Positions 37,734 through 46,666 of a stretch of 64,000 nucleotides of DNA are shown one piece after another. The notes below the pieces were generated by a model. The model saw only the letters and a list, made by a program, of their open reading frames with translations. It had not been told where the DNA came from and did no database searches. Position 1 is the first letter of the stretch. The number at the start of each line of letters is the position of its first letter. Made by a program: the position numbers and the translations under genes. The DNA is from Bradyrhizobium sp. ORS 285 (GTDB lineage Bacteria > Pseudomonadota > Alphaproteobacteria > Rhizobiales > Xanthobacteraceae): positions 7,491,001-7,555,000 of the forward strand of contig NZ_LT859959.1 in the NCBI RefSeq assembly GCF_900176205.1, written 5' to 3'.

Positions 37734-39572
37734 ATGGCCGGCGGAGCAAATGGCAGCGCGAACGGCGCGCCCGCGACGAACGGAAAAGCCTATCCGATCG
37801 AGGACCACACCTACGACGTCGTCGTGGTCGGCGCCGGCGGCGCGGGCTTGCGCGCGGTGGTCGGCTGCAGCGAGGCGGGCCTGCGCACGGCCTGCATCAC
37901 CAAGGTGTTTCCGACCCGCTCGCACACCGTGGCGGCGCAGGGCGGCATCTCGGCCTCGCTCGGCAACATGCACCAGGACGACTGGCGCTGGCACATGTAC
38001 GACACCGTGAAGGGGTCGGACTGGCTCGGCGACCAGGACGCGATCGAATACATGGTGCGCAACGCGCCCGACGCCGTCTACGAGCTCGAACATTGGGGCG
38101 TGCCGTTCTCGCGCACCGAGGACGGCAAGATCTATCAGCGTCCGTTCGGCGGCATGACCATGGACTACGGCAAGGGCCAGGCGCAGCGCACCTGCGCCGC
38201 CGCCGACCGTACCGGCCACGCGATGCTGCACACGATGTATGGCCAGTCGCTGCGCCATGCGGCCGAGTTCTTCATCGAGTACTTCGCCATCGACCTGATC
38301 ATGGACGATCAGGGCACCTGCCGCGGCGTGATCGCGCTGCGCATGGATGACGGCACCCTGCATCGCTTCCGCGCCCAGACTACGATCCTGGCGACCGGCG
38401 GCTACGGCCGCGCTTACGCCTCCTGCACCTCGGCGCACACCTGCACCGGCGACGGCGGCGGCATGGCGTTGCGCGCCGGCCTGCCGCTCCAGGACATGGA
38501 GTTCGTGCAGTTCCACCCGACCGGCATCTACGGCTCGGGCTGTCTCGTGACCGAAGGCGCGCGCGGCGAAGGCGGCTATCTCGTGAATTCCGAGGGCGAG
38601 CGCTTCATGGAGCGCTATGCGCCCTCCGCCAAGGATCTTGCGTCGCGTGACGTCGTCTCGCGCGCGATGACCATCGAGATCCGCGAAGGCCGCGGCGTCG
38701 GCAAGAAGAAGGACCACATCTTCCTGCATCTCGACCATCTCGATCCGAAGGTGCTGGCCGAGCGCCTGCCGGGCATCTCCGAATCGGCCAAGATCTTCGC
38801 CAATGTCGACGTCACCCGCGAGCCGATCCCGATCGTGCCGACGGTGCACTACAACATGGGCGGCATCCCGACCAACTATCACGCCGAGGTGCTGACCAAG
38901 AAGGACGGCGACGACAACGCGATCGTCCCCGGCCTGATGGCGGTCGGCGAGGCAGCCTGCGTGTCGGTGCACGGAGCCAACCGTCTCGGCTCCAACTCGC
39001 TGATCGACCTCGTGGTGTTCGGCCGCGCCGCCGCACTGCGGCTGGCCGAGAAGCTGACGCCGAACGGCAAGCAGCCGGACCTGCCGAAGGACTCCGCCGA
39101 CAAGGCGCTGAGCCGGCTCGATCACTATCGCTACGCCTCGGGCGGCACGCCGACCGCGAAGCTGCGCGAGAGCATGCAGCACGTGATGCAGACCAACTGC
39201 GCCGTGTTCCGCACCGGCGAAGTTCTGCAGGAAGGCCATAACCTCATTCACAAGGTGTATGGCGGCATCGGCGACATCGCCGTGTCCGACCGCTCGCTGG
39301 TGTGGAATTCCGACCTGATCGAGACCCTGGAGTTCGACAACCTCATCGCCCAGGCTGTCGTCACCATGGACTCCGCGGTCAATCGCACCGAGAGCCGCGG
39401 CGCGCATGCGCGCGAGGACTTCCCGGATCGCGACGACAAGAACTGGATGAAGCACACGCTGGCGTGGATCGACAACAAGGACGGCAAGACCACGATCGAT
39501 TTCCGCCCGGTGCACAACTACACCATGACCAACGACGTGCAGTACATCCCGCCGAAGGCGCGCGTGTACTGA
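37734..39572 (+). CDS. sdhA: Succinate dehydrogenase flavoprotein subunit
   Basis: 612 residues. Oxidises succinate to fumarate with covalent FAD. The Rossmann site [20 protein letters not shown] lies near residue 25, the FAD-linking His in [18 protein letters not shown] (about 62-79), and the active-site blocks are [21 protein letters not shown] (split across 260-280), [19 protein letters not shown] and [21 protein letters not shown]. Starts 3 bases after sdhD and ends 33 bases before sdhB. Full length, no oddities. Confidence 0.97.
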   Translation: MAGGANGSANGAPATNGKAYPIEDHTYDVVVVGAGGAGLRAVVGCSEAGLRTACITKVFPTRSHTVAAQGGISASLGNMHQDDWRWHMYDTVKGSDWLGDQDAIEYMVRNAPDAVYELEHWGVPFSRTEDGKIYQRPFGGMTMDYGKGQAQRTCAAADRTGHAMLHTMYGQSLRHAAEFFIEYFAIDLIMDDQGTCRGVIALRMDDGTLHRFRAQTTILATGGYGRAYASCTSAHTCTGDGGGMALRAGLPLQDMEFVQFHPTGIYGSGCLVTEGARGEGGYLVNSEGERFMERYAPSAKDLASRDVVSRAMTIEIREGRGVGKKKDHIFLHLDHLDPKVLAERLPGISESAKIFANVDVTREPIPIVPTVHYNMGGIPTNYHAEVLTKKDGDDNAIVPGLMAVGEAACVSVHGANRLGSNSLIDLVVFGRAAALRLAEKLTPNGKQPDLPKDSADKALSRLDHYRYASGGTPTAKLRESMQHVMQTNCAVFRTGEVLQEGHNLIHKVYGGIGDIAVSDRSLVWNSDLIETLEFDNLIAQAVVTMDSAVNRTESRGAHAREDFPDRDDKNWMKHTLAWIDNKDGKTTIDFRPVHNYTMTNDVQYIPPKARVY

Positions 39573-39605
39573 GCCCGTCCGTTGTAACCAAGAAGGCCTC
39601 CCGAA

Positions 39606-40388
39606 ATGGCTGAGTTCGCACTTCCGAAGAATTCGCAGATCACCGGCGGCAAGACCTGGCCGAAGCCGGCCGGCGCCACCGAGGTCCGCGAGTTCAAGGT
39701 CTATCGCTGGAATCCGGACGACGGCAAGAATCCGAGCGTCGACACCTATTATGTCGACGTCAATGATTGCGGTCCGATGGTGCTCGACGGCCTGATCTGG
39801 ATCAAGAACCACATCGATCCGTCGCTGACCTTCCGCCGCTCCTGCCGCGAAGGCGTGTGCGGCTCCTGCGCGATGAACATCGACGGCCAGAACACGCTCG
39901 CCTGCACCCGCTCGATGCACGACGTGAAGGATGGCGCGGTCAAGATCAACCCGCTGCCGCACCAGCCGGTGGTGAAGGACCTCGTGCCTGACCTCACCAA
40001 TTTCTACGCGCAATACGCATCGATCGAGCCGTGGCTGAAGACCACCACGCCGACGCCGCAGAAGGAATGGAAGCAGACGCACGAGGACCGCGAGAAGCTC
40101 GACGGCCTCTACGAGTGCATCCTGTGCGCCTGCTGCTCGACCTCGTGCCCGAGCTACTGGTGGAACAGCGAGCGCTATCTCGGACCGGCCGCGCTGCTGC
40201 AGGCGACGCGCTGGGTCAAGGACAGCCGCGACGAGGCGACCGGTGAGCGGCTCGACAATCTCGAGGATCCGTTCCGTCTCTATCGCTGCCACACCATCAT
40301 GAACTGCGCCAAGGCCTGCCCGAAGGGGCTCAACCCGGCCGAGGCGATTGCCGAGCTCAAGCTCAAGCTGGTCGAGCGGCAGATCTGA
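39606..40388 (+). CDS. sdhB: Succinate dehydrogenase iron-sulfur subunit
   Basis: 260 residues. Three Fe-S clusters: 2Fe-2S at [15 protein letters not shown] (about 79-93) with Cys in NTLAC, 4Fe-4S at [15 protein letters not shown] (about 174-188), and 3Fe-4S at [17 protein letters not shown] (about 235-251). Electrons pass from FAD through these to ubiquinone. It completes sdhCDAB and is followed by a strong intrinsic-terminator hairpin (40416-40445). Confidence 0.97.
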   Translation: MAEFALPKNSQITGGKTWPKPAGATEVREFKVYRWNPDDGKNPSVDTYYVDVNDCGPMVLDGLIWIKNHIDPSLTFRRSCREGVCGSCAMNIDGQNTLACTRSMHDVKDGAVKINPLPHQPVVKDLVPDLTNFYAQYASIEPWLKTTTPTPQKEWKQTHEDREKLDGLYECILCACCSTSCPSYWWNSERYLGPAALLQATRWVKDSRDEATGERLDNLEDPFRLYRCHTIMNCAKACPKGLNPAEAIAELKLKLVERQI

Positions 40389-40415
40389 CCGATCGGCCGC
40401 AAGTAATCTATCATT

Positions 40416-40445
40416 GCGCCCGGAACCGTCAGAAGTTCCGGGCGC
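40416..40445 (+). terminator. Hairpin terminator after sdhB
   Basis: GCGCCCGGAAC and GTTCCGGGCGC form a perfect 11-bp stem with an 8-base loop, 28 bases after the sdhB stop. A second small hairpin (AGCTACTTTGTAGCT) follows at once. Confidence 0.82.
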
Positions 40446-40505
40446 AGCTACTTTGTAGCTGACGCCGATTGCGTTAAGCTCTCAGCCCTTTGGGCCGGAG
40501 CGACC

Positions 40506-42656
40506 GTGCAGACTGCACAACGCAAATCGCTGACGATGCTGCGCTGGATGATGGTCGCGTCGCTGGCGCTGCCCGTCGCATTGTTCCTGGTCGCCGCCTA
40601 CGTCTCCTACGGCGCGACCACCGAAGAGGCCGACCGCGAGATCCGCCGCTCGCTCGATGTCGTCCACGAGCACGCGCTCAAGGTGTTCGAGACCATCGAC
40701 CGCAGCCTGTCCGAGATCGACGAGATCGTCCGCGATCTCACCGACGCGGAGATCAAGCTGCGCGAGCAGACGCTGCACGCACGGCTCCGCCAATTGTCGG
40801 ACTCGCTGCCGCAGATGAAGTCCGCCTGGGTGTTCGATGCCAATGGCCGGCCGCTGGTCAACAGTATGATCTACCCGGCCCCGGACATGTCGTTCGCGGA
40901 CCGCGACTACTTCAGCGCCCACGTCAAGGACAGCATCGGCACCTTCATCGGCGCGACCTTGATCCCGCGGACGCCCTATCAGGGCGCGGCGTTCTTCAGC
41001 ATCAGCCGCCGCCGCCAATCCGACGACGGCAGCTTCACCGGCATCGTCCAGGTCTCGGTGCTGCCGGACTATTTCGAGCACTTCTACGCCCGGATCGGCC
41101 GCATCCCCGGCAGCTACCTCGCCTTGCGTCGGTTCGACGGCGTGACGCTCGCGCGCTTCCCTGTGGCCGAGCGAAGCGCCGGTCCGCCGCCGAACGACAT
41201 TCCGGCGAACGCGGCGGATACCGAGCAACTGGTCACCGAGACCTCACCCATAGACGGCGTCGAGCGCCGGGTCGGCTACCAGCGTCTCGCCGGCTATCCG
41301 GTCTACGTCTCGGCCGGGATGGCCACCGCCACCATCCGCAACCGCTGGCTCGGGACGATGGGCCGGCATCTGATCTTCGGCATCCCGGCCACGGCCCTGC
41401 TGATCGTGTTCCTCACCCTCGCCAAGCGGCGGACCGAGCATTTCTACGTCGAGGCGGCGCGCCGCCTGGAGGCGGAGGACGCGCTCAAGCACGGCCAGCG
41501 CATGGAGGCGCTGGGCCAGCTCACCGGCGGCGTCGCGCATGACTTCAACAATCTGCTTACCGTGATCCGCGCCTCGGCCGACCTGCTGCGGCGGCCCAAC
41601 CTTCCGGACGAGCGGCGGCAGCGCTATATCGATGCAATCTCTGACACTGTTGCGCGTGCGTCCAAGCTGACCTCGCAACTGCTGGCCTTCGCGCGTCGGC
41701 AGGCGTTGAAGCCGGAGGTGTTTGATATCGGCCGCTGCGTGCTCACCTTGCGCGACATGACCAAGACCCTGGTCGGCTCGCGCATCGAGATCGTGACGTC
41801 GGTGCCGGACGCGCCGTGCTACGTCAACACCGATGCCGGCCAGTTCGAGACGGCGCTGATCAACATGGCCGTCAATGCCCGCGACGCCATGGCCGGCCAA
41901 GGCCTTCTCAGCATCACGGTCGCAGCTGCGCCGGATCTGCCGAACCCCGCCGCGCCGCATGAGCGCCCGCCGCTCGGCTATGTCGCCGTCGTCGTGCAGG
42001 ACACAGGCGTCGGCATTCCGCAGGACCAGGTCAGTCGAATCTTCGAGCCGTTCTTCACCACCAAGACGATCGGGCAGGGCACCGGCCTCGGCCTGTCGCA
42101 GGTGTTCGGCTTCGCCAAGCAGTCGGGCGGTGAGATCGGCGTGGTCAGCGAGGTCGGCAAGGGCGCGACCTTCACGCTCTATCTGCCGCGCGTCGCGCCG
42201 GCTCAGGATCAGTGCAGCGATGCCGGCGGACACGCCGTGCCGATCAGCGGCCGTGGGATGGCGGTGCTGGTGGTCGAGGACAATATCGATGTCGGTCGGT
42301 CCGCCACCGAGGCCCTGGCCGAGCTCGGCTATCTCACCACGCTGGTCGACAATGCGCGGGACGCCCTGGAGGAGCTGATCGACGGCGCCAGCCGGTTCGA
42401 CGTGGTGTTCACCGATGTCGTCATGCCGGGGATGACGGGTCTCGAGCTGGCCGAGGAGATTCGCCGGCTCGAGCTCAACATCCCCGTGGTGCTCGCCAGC
42501 GGCTACAGCCACGTGCTGGCGCAGCAGGGGACAAACGGCTTCGAGCTGCTGCGAAAGCCCTATTCGATCGAGGAATTGTCGCGCGTGCTGCACAAGGTCG
42601 TGCCCGTGCCGCTGTATCGCGCGCCGCCGGTGGCGCCCAACTCGGAGGTGCGCTGA
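40506..42656 (+). CDS. Hybrid sensor histidine kinase (Cache-HisKA-HATPase-REC)
   Basis: 716 residues, starting at a GTG (40506) with a CCGGAG site upstream. TM1 (about 13-36) and TM2 (about 288-306) flank a large periplasmic dCache-like region (about 40-285, with YLALRRFDGVTLARFP). The cytosolic part has HisKA with phospho-His 345 (GGVAHDFNNL), HATPase with NMAVNARDAM, DTGVGIP and GTGLGLSQVFG, and a receiver with D637 and K684. The dCache domain usually senses small molecules such as amino acids or carboxylates. It follows sdhB and precedes the peptide-type ABC transporter by 63 bases on the same strand. Confidence 0.93.
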   Translation: MQTAQRKSLTMLRWMMVASLALPVALFLVAAYVSYGATTEEADREIRRSLDVVHEHALKVFETIDRSLSEIDEIVRDLTDAEIKLREQTLHARLRQLSDSLPQMKSAWVFDANGRPLVNSMIYPAPDMSFADRDYFSAHVKDSIGTFIGATLIPRTPYQGAAFFSISRRRQSDDGSFTGIVQVSVLPDYFEHFYARIGRIPGSYLALRRFDGVTLARFPVAERSAGPPPNDIPANAADTEQLVTETSPIDGVERRVGYQRLAGYPVYVSAGMATATIRNRWLGTMGRHLIFGIPATALLIVFLTLAKRRTEHFYVEAARRLEAEDALKHGQRMEALGQLTGGVAHDFNNLLTVIRASADLLRRPNLPDERRQRYIDAISDTVARASKLTSQLLAFARRQALKPEVFDIGRCVLTLRDMTKTLVGSRIEIVTSVPDAPCYVNTDAGQFETALINMAVNARDAMAGQGLLSITVAAAPDLPNPAAPHERPPLGYVAVVVQDTGVGIPQDQVSRIFEPFFTTKTIGQGTGLGLSQVFGFAKQSGGEIGVVSEVGKGATFTLYLPRVAPAQDQCSDAGGHAVPISGRGMAVLVVEDNIDVGRSATEALAELGYLTTLVDNARDALEELIDGASRFDVVFTDVVMPGMTGLELAEEIRRLELNIPVVLASGYSHVLAQQGTNGFELLRKPYSIEELSRVLHKVVPVPLYRAPPVAPNSEVR

Positions 42657-42719
42657 CACCAACAGGCCAGCAAGGGAACTCGCCGCGGAACCTTGGACTT
42701 GGGTTCCGGTTATCGCGAC

Positions 42720-44675
42720 ATGGGACAGATCCAGGACATCGAGCGGCCCGTGGCGTCGGAGCCTCCGAAGGCGCCGATCATCGATATCGCGGCTGAGAAC
42801 GGAGAGCATGTCGAACCGCCGCCGCCGGAAGTAGTGGAGCCGGATCCCGAGCTGACGCCGGAAGAGGCCGAGCAGGTCCGCAAGCGCTATCTGCTGACAC
42901 GGTTCTGGATCAGCGCCCGCGGCTTTTGGGGCAAGTCCGGCGATCGCCTCGCCTGGCCGTTCACCCTCGGACTGCTCGTCCTGATCATCGGCACCGTCGT
43001 CTTTCAATACGGCATCAACGTCTGGAATCGCTCGATCTTCGATGCGATCGAGAAACGCGACGCTGGCACGGTGTTCCATCTCACCGCGATCTTCTTCCCT
43101 CTCGCCATCGGCAGCGTCATCCTCGCGGTGGCGCAGGTCTATGCGCGGATGGCGATCCAGCGGCGCTGGCGCGCCTGGTTGACCAACAGCGTCATCACGC
43201 GCTGGCTCACCAGCGGCCGCTATTACCAGCTCAACCTGGTCAGCGGCGATCACAAGAACCCCGAATACCGTATCGCCGAGGATCTGCGCATCGCCACGGA
43301 CTCGCCCGTCGACTTCGTTGCCGGCGTGACCTCGGCGCTGCTGTCCGCCGCGACCTTCATCGTCGTGCTCTGGACCATCGGCGGCGCGCTGACCTTGCAT
43401 CTCGGCGGAACCGAGCTGACCATTCCCGGCTTCCTGGTGATCGCAGCCATCGTCTATGCCGCCGTCGCCTCTGGCTCGATCATGACGATCGGCCGCCGCT
43501 TCGTGCAGACCTCGGAAGACAAGAACCAGGCCGAGGCCGATTTCCGCTACACGCTGACCCGCGTCCGTGAGAACGGCGAGAGCATCGCGCTGCTCGGCGG
43601 CGAGACCGAGGAGCGGGCCGGCATCGACCGCACCTTCGGCAACGTGCTGCAGCAATGGGCCCGGCTTGCAGGCCAGCACATGCGCACCACGCTGGTGTCG
43701 CAGGGCTCGAGCCTGATCGCGCCCGTCATCCCGCTGTTGTTGTGCGCGCCGAAATTCCTCGACGGCAGCATGACGCTCGGCCAGGTGATGCAGGCGGCGA
43801 GCGCGTTCACGATCGTGCAGACGGCCTTCGGCTGGCTGGTCGACAACTATCCGCGCCTCGCCGACTGGAATGCCTGTGCGCGCCGCATCGCCTCGCTGAT
43901 GATGTCGCTCGACGCACTCGAACGCGCAGAGCGCGGCGACGGCATCGGTCGCATCAAGCGCGGCGAGACCACCGGCGAGGCGATGCTGAGCCTGAACGAT
44001 CTCTCGGTCACGCTCGATGACGGCACGGCCGTGGTGGGTGAGACCGAGGTCGTGGTTGATCCCGGCGAACGGCTGCTGGTCGCCGGCGAATCCGGGACAG
44101 GCAAGAGCACGCTGGTCCGCGCCATCGCCGGTCTCTGGCCATGGGGCGGCGGCAGCATCAACTTCCATCCCGACCGCCGGCTGTTCATGCTGCCGCAGCG
44201 GCCCTACGTGCCCTCGGGCAGCTTGCGTCGCGCGGTGGCCTATCCCGGCGCCGCCGAGGATTGGAGCGTCGAGCAGGTCGGCGAAGCCCTGCACAAGGTT
44301 GGCCTCGATCATCTCAAGGACCGCATCGAGGAGGAAGCGCCGTGGGATCAGACGCTGTCCGGTGGTGAAAAACAGCGCCTGGCCTTCGCGCGGTTGCTGC
44401 TGCACAGCCCTGACATCGTCGTGCTCGACGAGGCGACGTCGGCGCTCGACGAGAAGAGCCAGGACAAGATGATGCAGATGGTGACGGGCGAGCTGCCGAA
44501 GGCCACCATCGTCAGCGTCGCGCATCGGGCCGAGCTAGAAGCGTTTCACAGCCGTAAGATCGTGCTGGAGCGGCGCAAGGGCGGTGCCAAGCTGGTCAGC
44601 GACATCGATCTCATCCCCCGCAAGGGCAAGCGCCGCCTGATCGGCCGCTTCCTGCGCCAGCGCAAGGCGGTGTGA
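42720..44675 (+). CDS. ABC transporter permease-ATPase fusion, SbmA/BacA-like (BclA/ExsE/YddA type)
   Basis: 651 residues. An N-terminal charged part (about 1-75) precedes an SbmA/BacA-type membrane domain (about 80-390): GLLVLIIGTVVFQYGINVWNRSIFDAIEKRD and RWLTSGRYYQLNLVSGDHKNPEYRIAEDLRIATDSPVDF are characteristic blocks. The ATPase follows: Walker A GESGTGKST (456-464), signature LSGGEKQR (546-553) and Walker B DIVVLDE (565-571). In Bradyrhizobium such proteins (BclA) take up defensive plant peptides in nodules; ExsE and YddA are relatives of unknown substrate, so which branch this is cannot be decided here. ATG 42720 is used; a TTG 27 bases upstream is less likely. Confidence 0.9.
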   Translation: MGQIQDIERPVASEPPKAPIIDIAAENGEHVEPPPPEVVEPDPELTPEEAEQVRKRYLLTRFWISARGFWGKSGDRLAWPFTLGLLVLIIGTVVFQYGINVWNRSIFDAIEKRDAGTVFHLTAIFFPLAIGSVILAVAQVYARMAIQRRWRAWLTNSVITRWLTSGRYYQLNLVSGDHKNPEYRIAEDLRIATDSPVDFVAGVTSALLSAATFIVVLWTIGGALTLHLGGTELTIPGFLVIAAIVYAAVASGSIMTIGRRFVQTSEDKNQAEADFRYTLTRVRENGESIALLGGETEERAGIDRTFGNVLQQWARLAGQHMRTTLVSQGSSLIAPVIPLLLCAPKFLDGSMTLGQVMQAASAFTIVQTAFGWLVDNYPRLADWNACARRIASLMMSLDALERAERGDGIGRIKRGETTGEAMLSLNDLSVTLDDGTAVVGETEVVVDPGERLLVAGESGTGKSTLVRAIAGLWPWGGGSINFHPDRRLFMLPQRPYVPSGSLRRAVAYPGAAEDWSVEQVGEALHKVGLDHLKDRIEEEAPWDQTLSGGEKQRLAFARLLLHSPDIVVLDEATSALDEKSQDKMMQMVTGELPKATIVSVAHRAELEAFHSRKIVLERRKGGAKLVSDIDLIPRKGKRRLIGRFLRQRKAV

Positions 44676-44802
44676 CCACCGCAAAGCCCCTCAGGCGGTC
44701 GCAGTGAGACTACATTGCGGCCATGCCGCCTGCATTGGAGTCCTGCGCAAAACCGGCTATCACTCGGCGCCCTCGCCACGACTGGACTGCCAGGACCCGA
44801 CC

Positions 44803-45630
44803 TTGACGCCCGACAACGATCCCTCGCCGCCGCCCTTCGGGGCCTTCGCTCCGAATGCCGCGCAGGCGCTGGTGATCCGCCTGGCGCATGGCTCCGGGCT
44901 GAAGCGCGGTGCGTTCCGGCCGATGCTGACGCGGCTCGTCAACCTGCTGCGCGCCGGCCCGCTCGATGTCGACTATCAGGGCGCCAGCTTCCGCTTCCAT
45001 CACCAGGTCAGCGCCACCGAGCGCGGCGCGCTGTTCAATCCCGATTACAATCGCGAGGAGTTGGACTTCCTGCGCAGCCATCTCCCGACCGGCGGTGTCT
45101 CGGTCGACGTCGGTGCCAATGTCGGAACGTTCGCGTTGCCGCTCGCGCGTCATGTCGGCCCCACTGGCTTGGTGATCGCGGTCGAGCCGCACCCCGTCAC
45201 GCATGCGCGACTGCGCTTCAATCGCGATGCATCCGCGTTGTCGCAGGTCACGCTGGTTGCCGCGGCCGCTGGCGACAATGACGGCGAGGTGATGATCGAA
45301 ACCGATGGCGACAATCTCGGTGCCAGTCATATCGTGACCGGCACCGCCGGCGGGGAAGCCTTCAAGGTCCCGTCGCTGCGATTGCAGACCATCCTCGATC
45401 AGGCCGGCGCAACCAAGGTCGACGTGCTGAAGATTGATATCGAGGGATTCGAGGATCGCGTGCTGACCTGCTTCTTCCGCGAGGCGCCGGAGACGCTGTG
45501 GCCGCGCGCGATCGTGATCGAGCATCTGTCGCGCCAGGAGTGGCAGAGCGACTGCCTCGCGGACATGCTCCATCGCGGTTATCGCGAGACCGGCCGCACG
45601 CGCAGCAATACGCTGCTGCTGCGGGGTTGA
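44803..45630 (+). CDS. FkbM-family methyltransferase
   Basis: 276 residues from TTG 44803, with an AGGA site 8 bases ahead; a GTG at 44704 is open but adds 33 residues without character. The SAM-binding motif is VDVGANVGTFALPLARHVGP (about 104-123), and VIAVEPHPVTHARLRFN and DVLKIDIEGFEDRVLTCF follow, both typical of FkbM (O-methyltransferases of sugars, macrolides and related glycolipids). Substrate unknown. It follows the ABC transporter gene by 127 bases on the same strand. Confidence 0.88.
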   Translation: MTPDNDPSPPPFGAFAPNAAQALVIRLAHGSGLKRGAFRPMLTRLVNLLRAGPLDVDYQGASFRFHHQVSATERGALFNPDYNREELDFLRSHLPTGGVSVDVGANVGTFALPLARHVGPTGLVIAVEPHPVTHARLRFNRDASALSQVTLVAAAAGDNDGEVMIETDGDNLGASHIVTGTAGGEAFKVPSLRLQTILDQAGATKVDVLKIDIEGFEDRVLTCFFREAPETLWPRAIVIEHLSRQEWQSDCLADMLHRGYRETGRTRSNTLLLRG

Positions 45631-45718
45631 GACAACGCGCCGCCCGCTTTCATCTCCTGGGTTCCGGAACATCGCCTATGACGCTGCGTTAGCGCCCCTG
45701 ACATCCAGGGAGCGCACC

Positions 45719-46204
45719 ATGAGCAACGACGATACGCGCGATCAAGATCGCGTCTGGGAGCTGATGAAGAAGATCACTTTTGCCATGCTGGTCACGCGCG
45801 ACGGCGACAAGCTGCGGGCGCGGCCGATGAGCGCCTATCTCGCCCGTGACGAAGGCCTGATCTATTTTCTCACCGACGCGCGCCATCACAAGGATGAGGA
45901 GATCGCGCGGTCGCCGCAGGTCAACTTGTCCTTCGCCGATGCCGGCGCTCAAAAATACGTCTCGCTGACCGGCACCGCGGCGATCTCGAACGACCGGGCC
46001 AAGATCCGCGATCTGTTCACGACCACGGCCAAGGCGTGGTGGGACAGCGCCGAGGACCCGAACATCCGCCTGCTGAAGATCACGCCTGATGACGCCGAAT
46101 ATTGGGATTCGCCGGGCACGGTCGTCAGCTACATCAAGATGGCTGCGGCAGCCGTGACCAACACGCGCCCCGACATCGGCGACAATCGCAAGGTGGCGAT
46201 GTGA
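45719..46204 (+). CDS. Pyridoxamine 5'-phosphate oxidase-like flavin-binding protein (general stress protein 26 type)
   Basis: 161 residues. Split-barrel flavoprotein: DRVWELMKKITFAMLVTRDGDKLRARPMSAYL at the start, then LIYFLTDARHHKDEEIARSPQVNLSFAD, KYVSLTGTAAISNDRAKI and WWDSAEDPNIRLLKITPDDAEYW. It matches the COG3871 branch that binds FMN, not a proven PNPOx. Its stop (TGA) overlaps the ATG of the next small gene by one base, so the two are coupled. Confidence 0.88.
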   Translation: MSNDDTRDQDRVWELMKKITFAMLVTRDGDKLRARPMSAYLARDEGLIYFLTDARHHKDEEIARSPQVNLSFADAGAQKYVSLTGTAAISNDRAKIRDLFTTTAKAWWDSAEDPNIRLLKITPDDAEYWDSPGTVVSYIKMAAAAVTNTRPDIGDNRKVAM

Positions 46205-46422
46205 TGCCGATCGAACCGCCCGAGATTCCGCCGGCGACGCCGGGGCATCCGGCCGAGCCGCCGCCGGAAGATCCGGTCGGAAATCCAAGCCCGGAAGTGC
46301 CGCCCCCGGTGCACGAGCCCGATACGCCGGCGCCGCCGCGCGAGCTTCCGGGGCAGATGCCCGACGAGGTGCCGGGGCGGGGACCGCTCGGTCCGACGAC
46401 GCCCAGTCCGGTCACGGATTGA
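46204..46422 (+). CDS. Small proline-rich protein coupled to the flavoprotein
   Basis: 72 residues, MPIEPPEIPPATPGHP at the start and about one-third proline, with many P-x-P and E/P steps. No domain or signal peptide. The start overlaps the PPOX stop (TGATG), so translation is linked. It may be a flexible partner or a linker-like protein; I cannot recognise a family and it could be a lineage-specific gene. A hairpin (46453-46482) follows. Confidence 0.55.
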   Translation: MPIEPPEIPPATPGHPAEPPPEDPVGNPSPEVPPPVHEPDTPAPPRELPGQMPDEVPGRGPLGPTTPSPVTD

Positions 46423-46452
46423 CCGCCATTGTACCTTGATCGTGATGGACAG

Positions 46453-46482
46453 AAGAGAGCTGGCCGCAAGGCCGGCTCTCTT
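46453..46482 (+). terminator. Hairpin after the proline-rich small gene
   Basis: AAGAGAGCTGGCC pairs with GGCCGGCTCTCTT across a GCAA loop (one U-G pair). No U-tract follows, so it may act in a Rho-independent way only weakly, but it is the best end signal for this pair of genes. Confidence 0.6.
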
Positions 46483-46666
46483 GCCGTGAACTTCCGCCAA
46501 GCCTTTGAAATTCAAGACTGAATGAAACATGAATGGCGGCGATCCGGCGGCTGCATGGTGCCGAAATAAATCCGCGCCCGGATTTGAACTACGCCACAAT
46601 CCAGCCTAACGCATAAACGTTGATCACTCCGTGCTTGAAAAAGAACGTTTCGGGAAACCAAGACAC

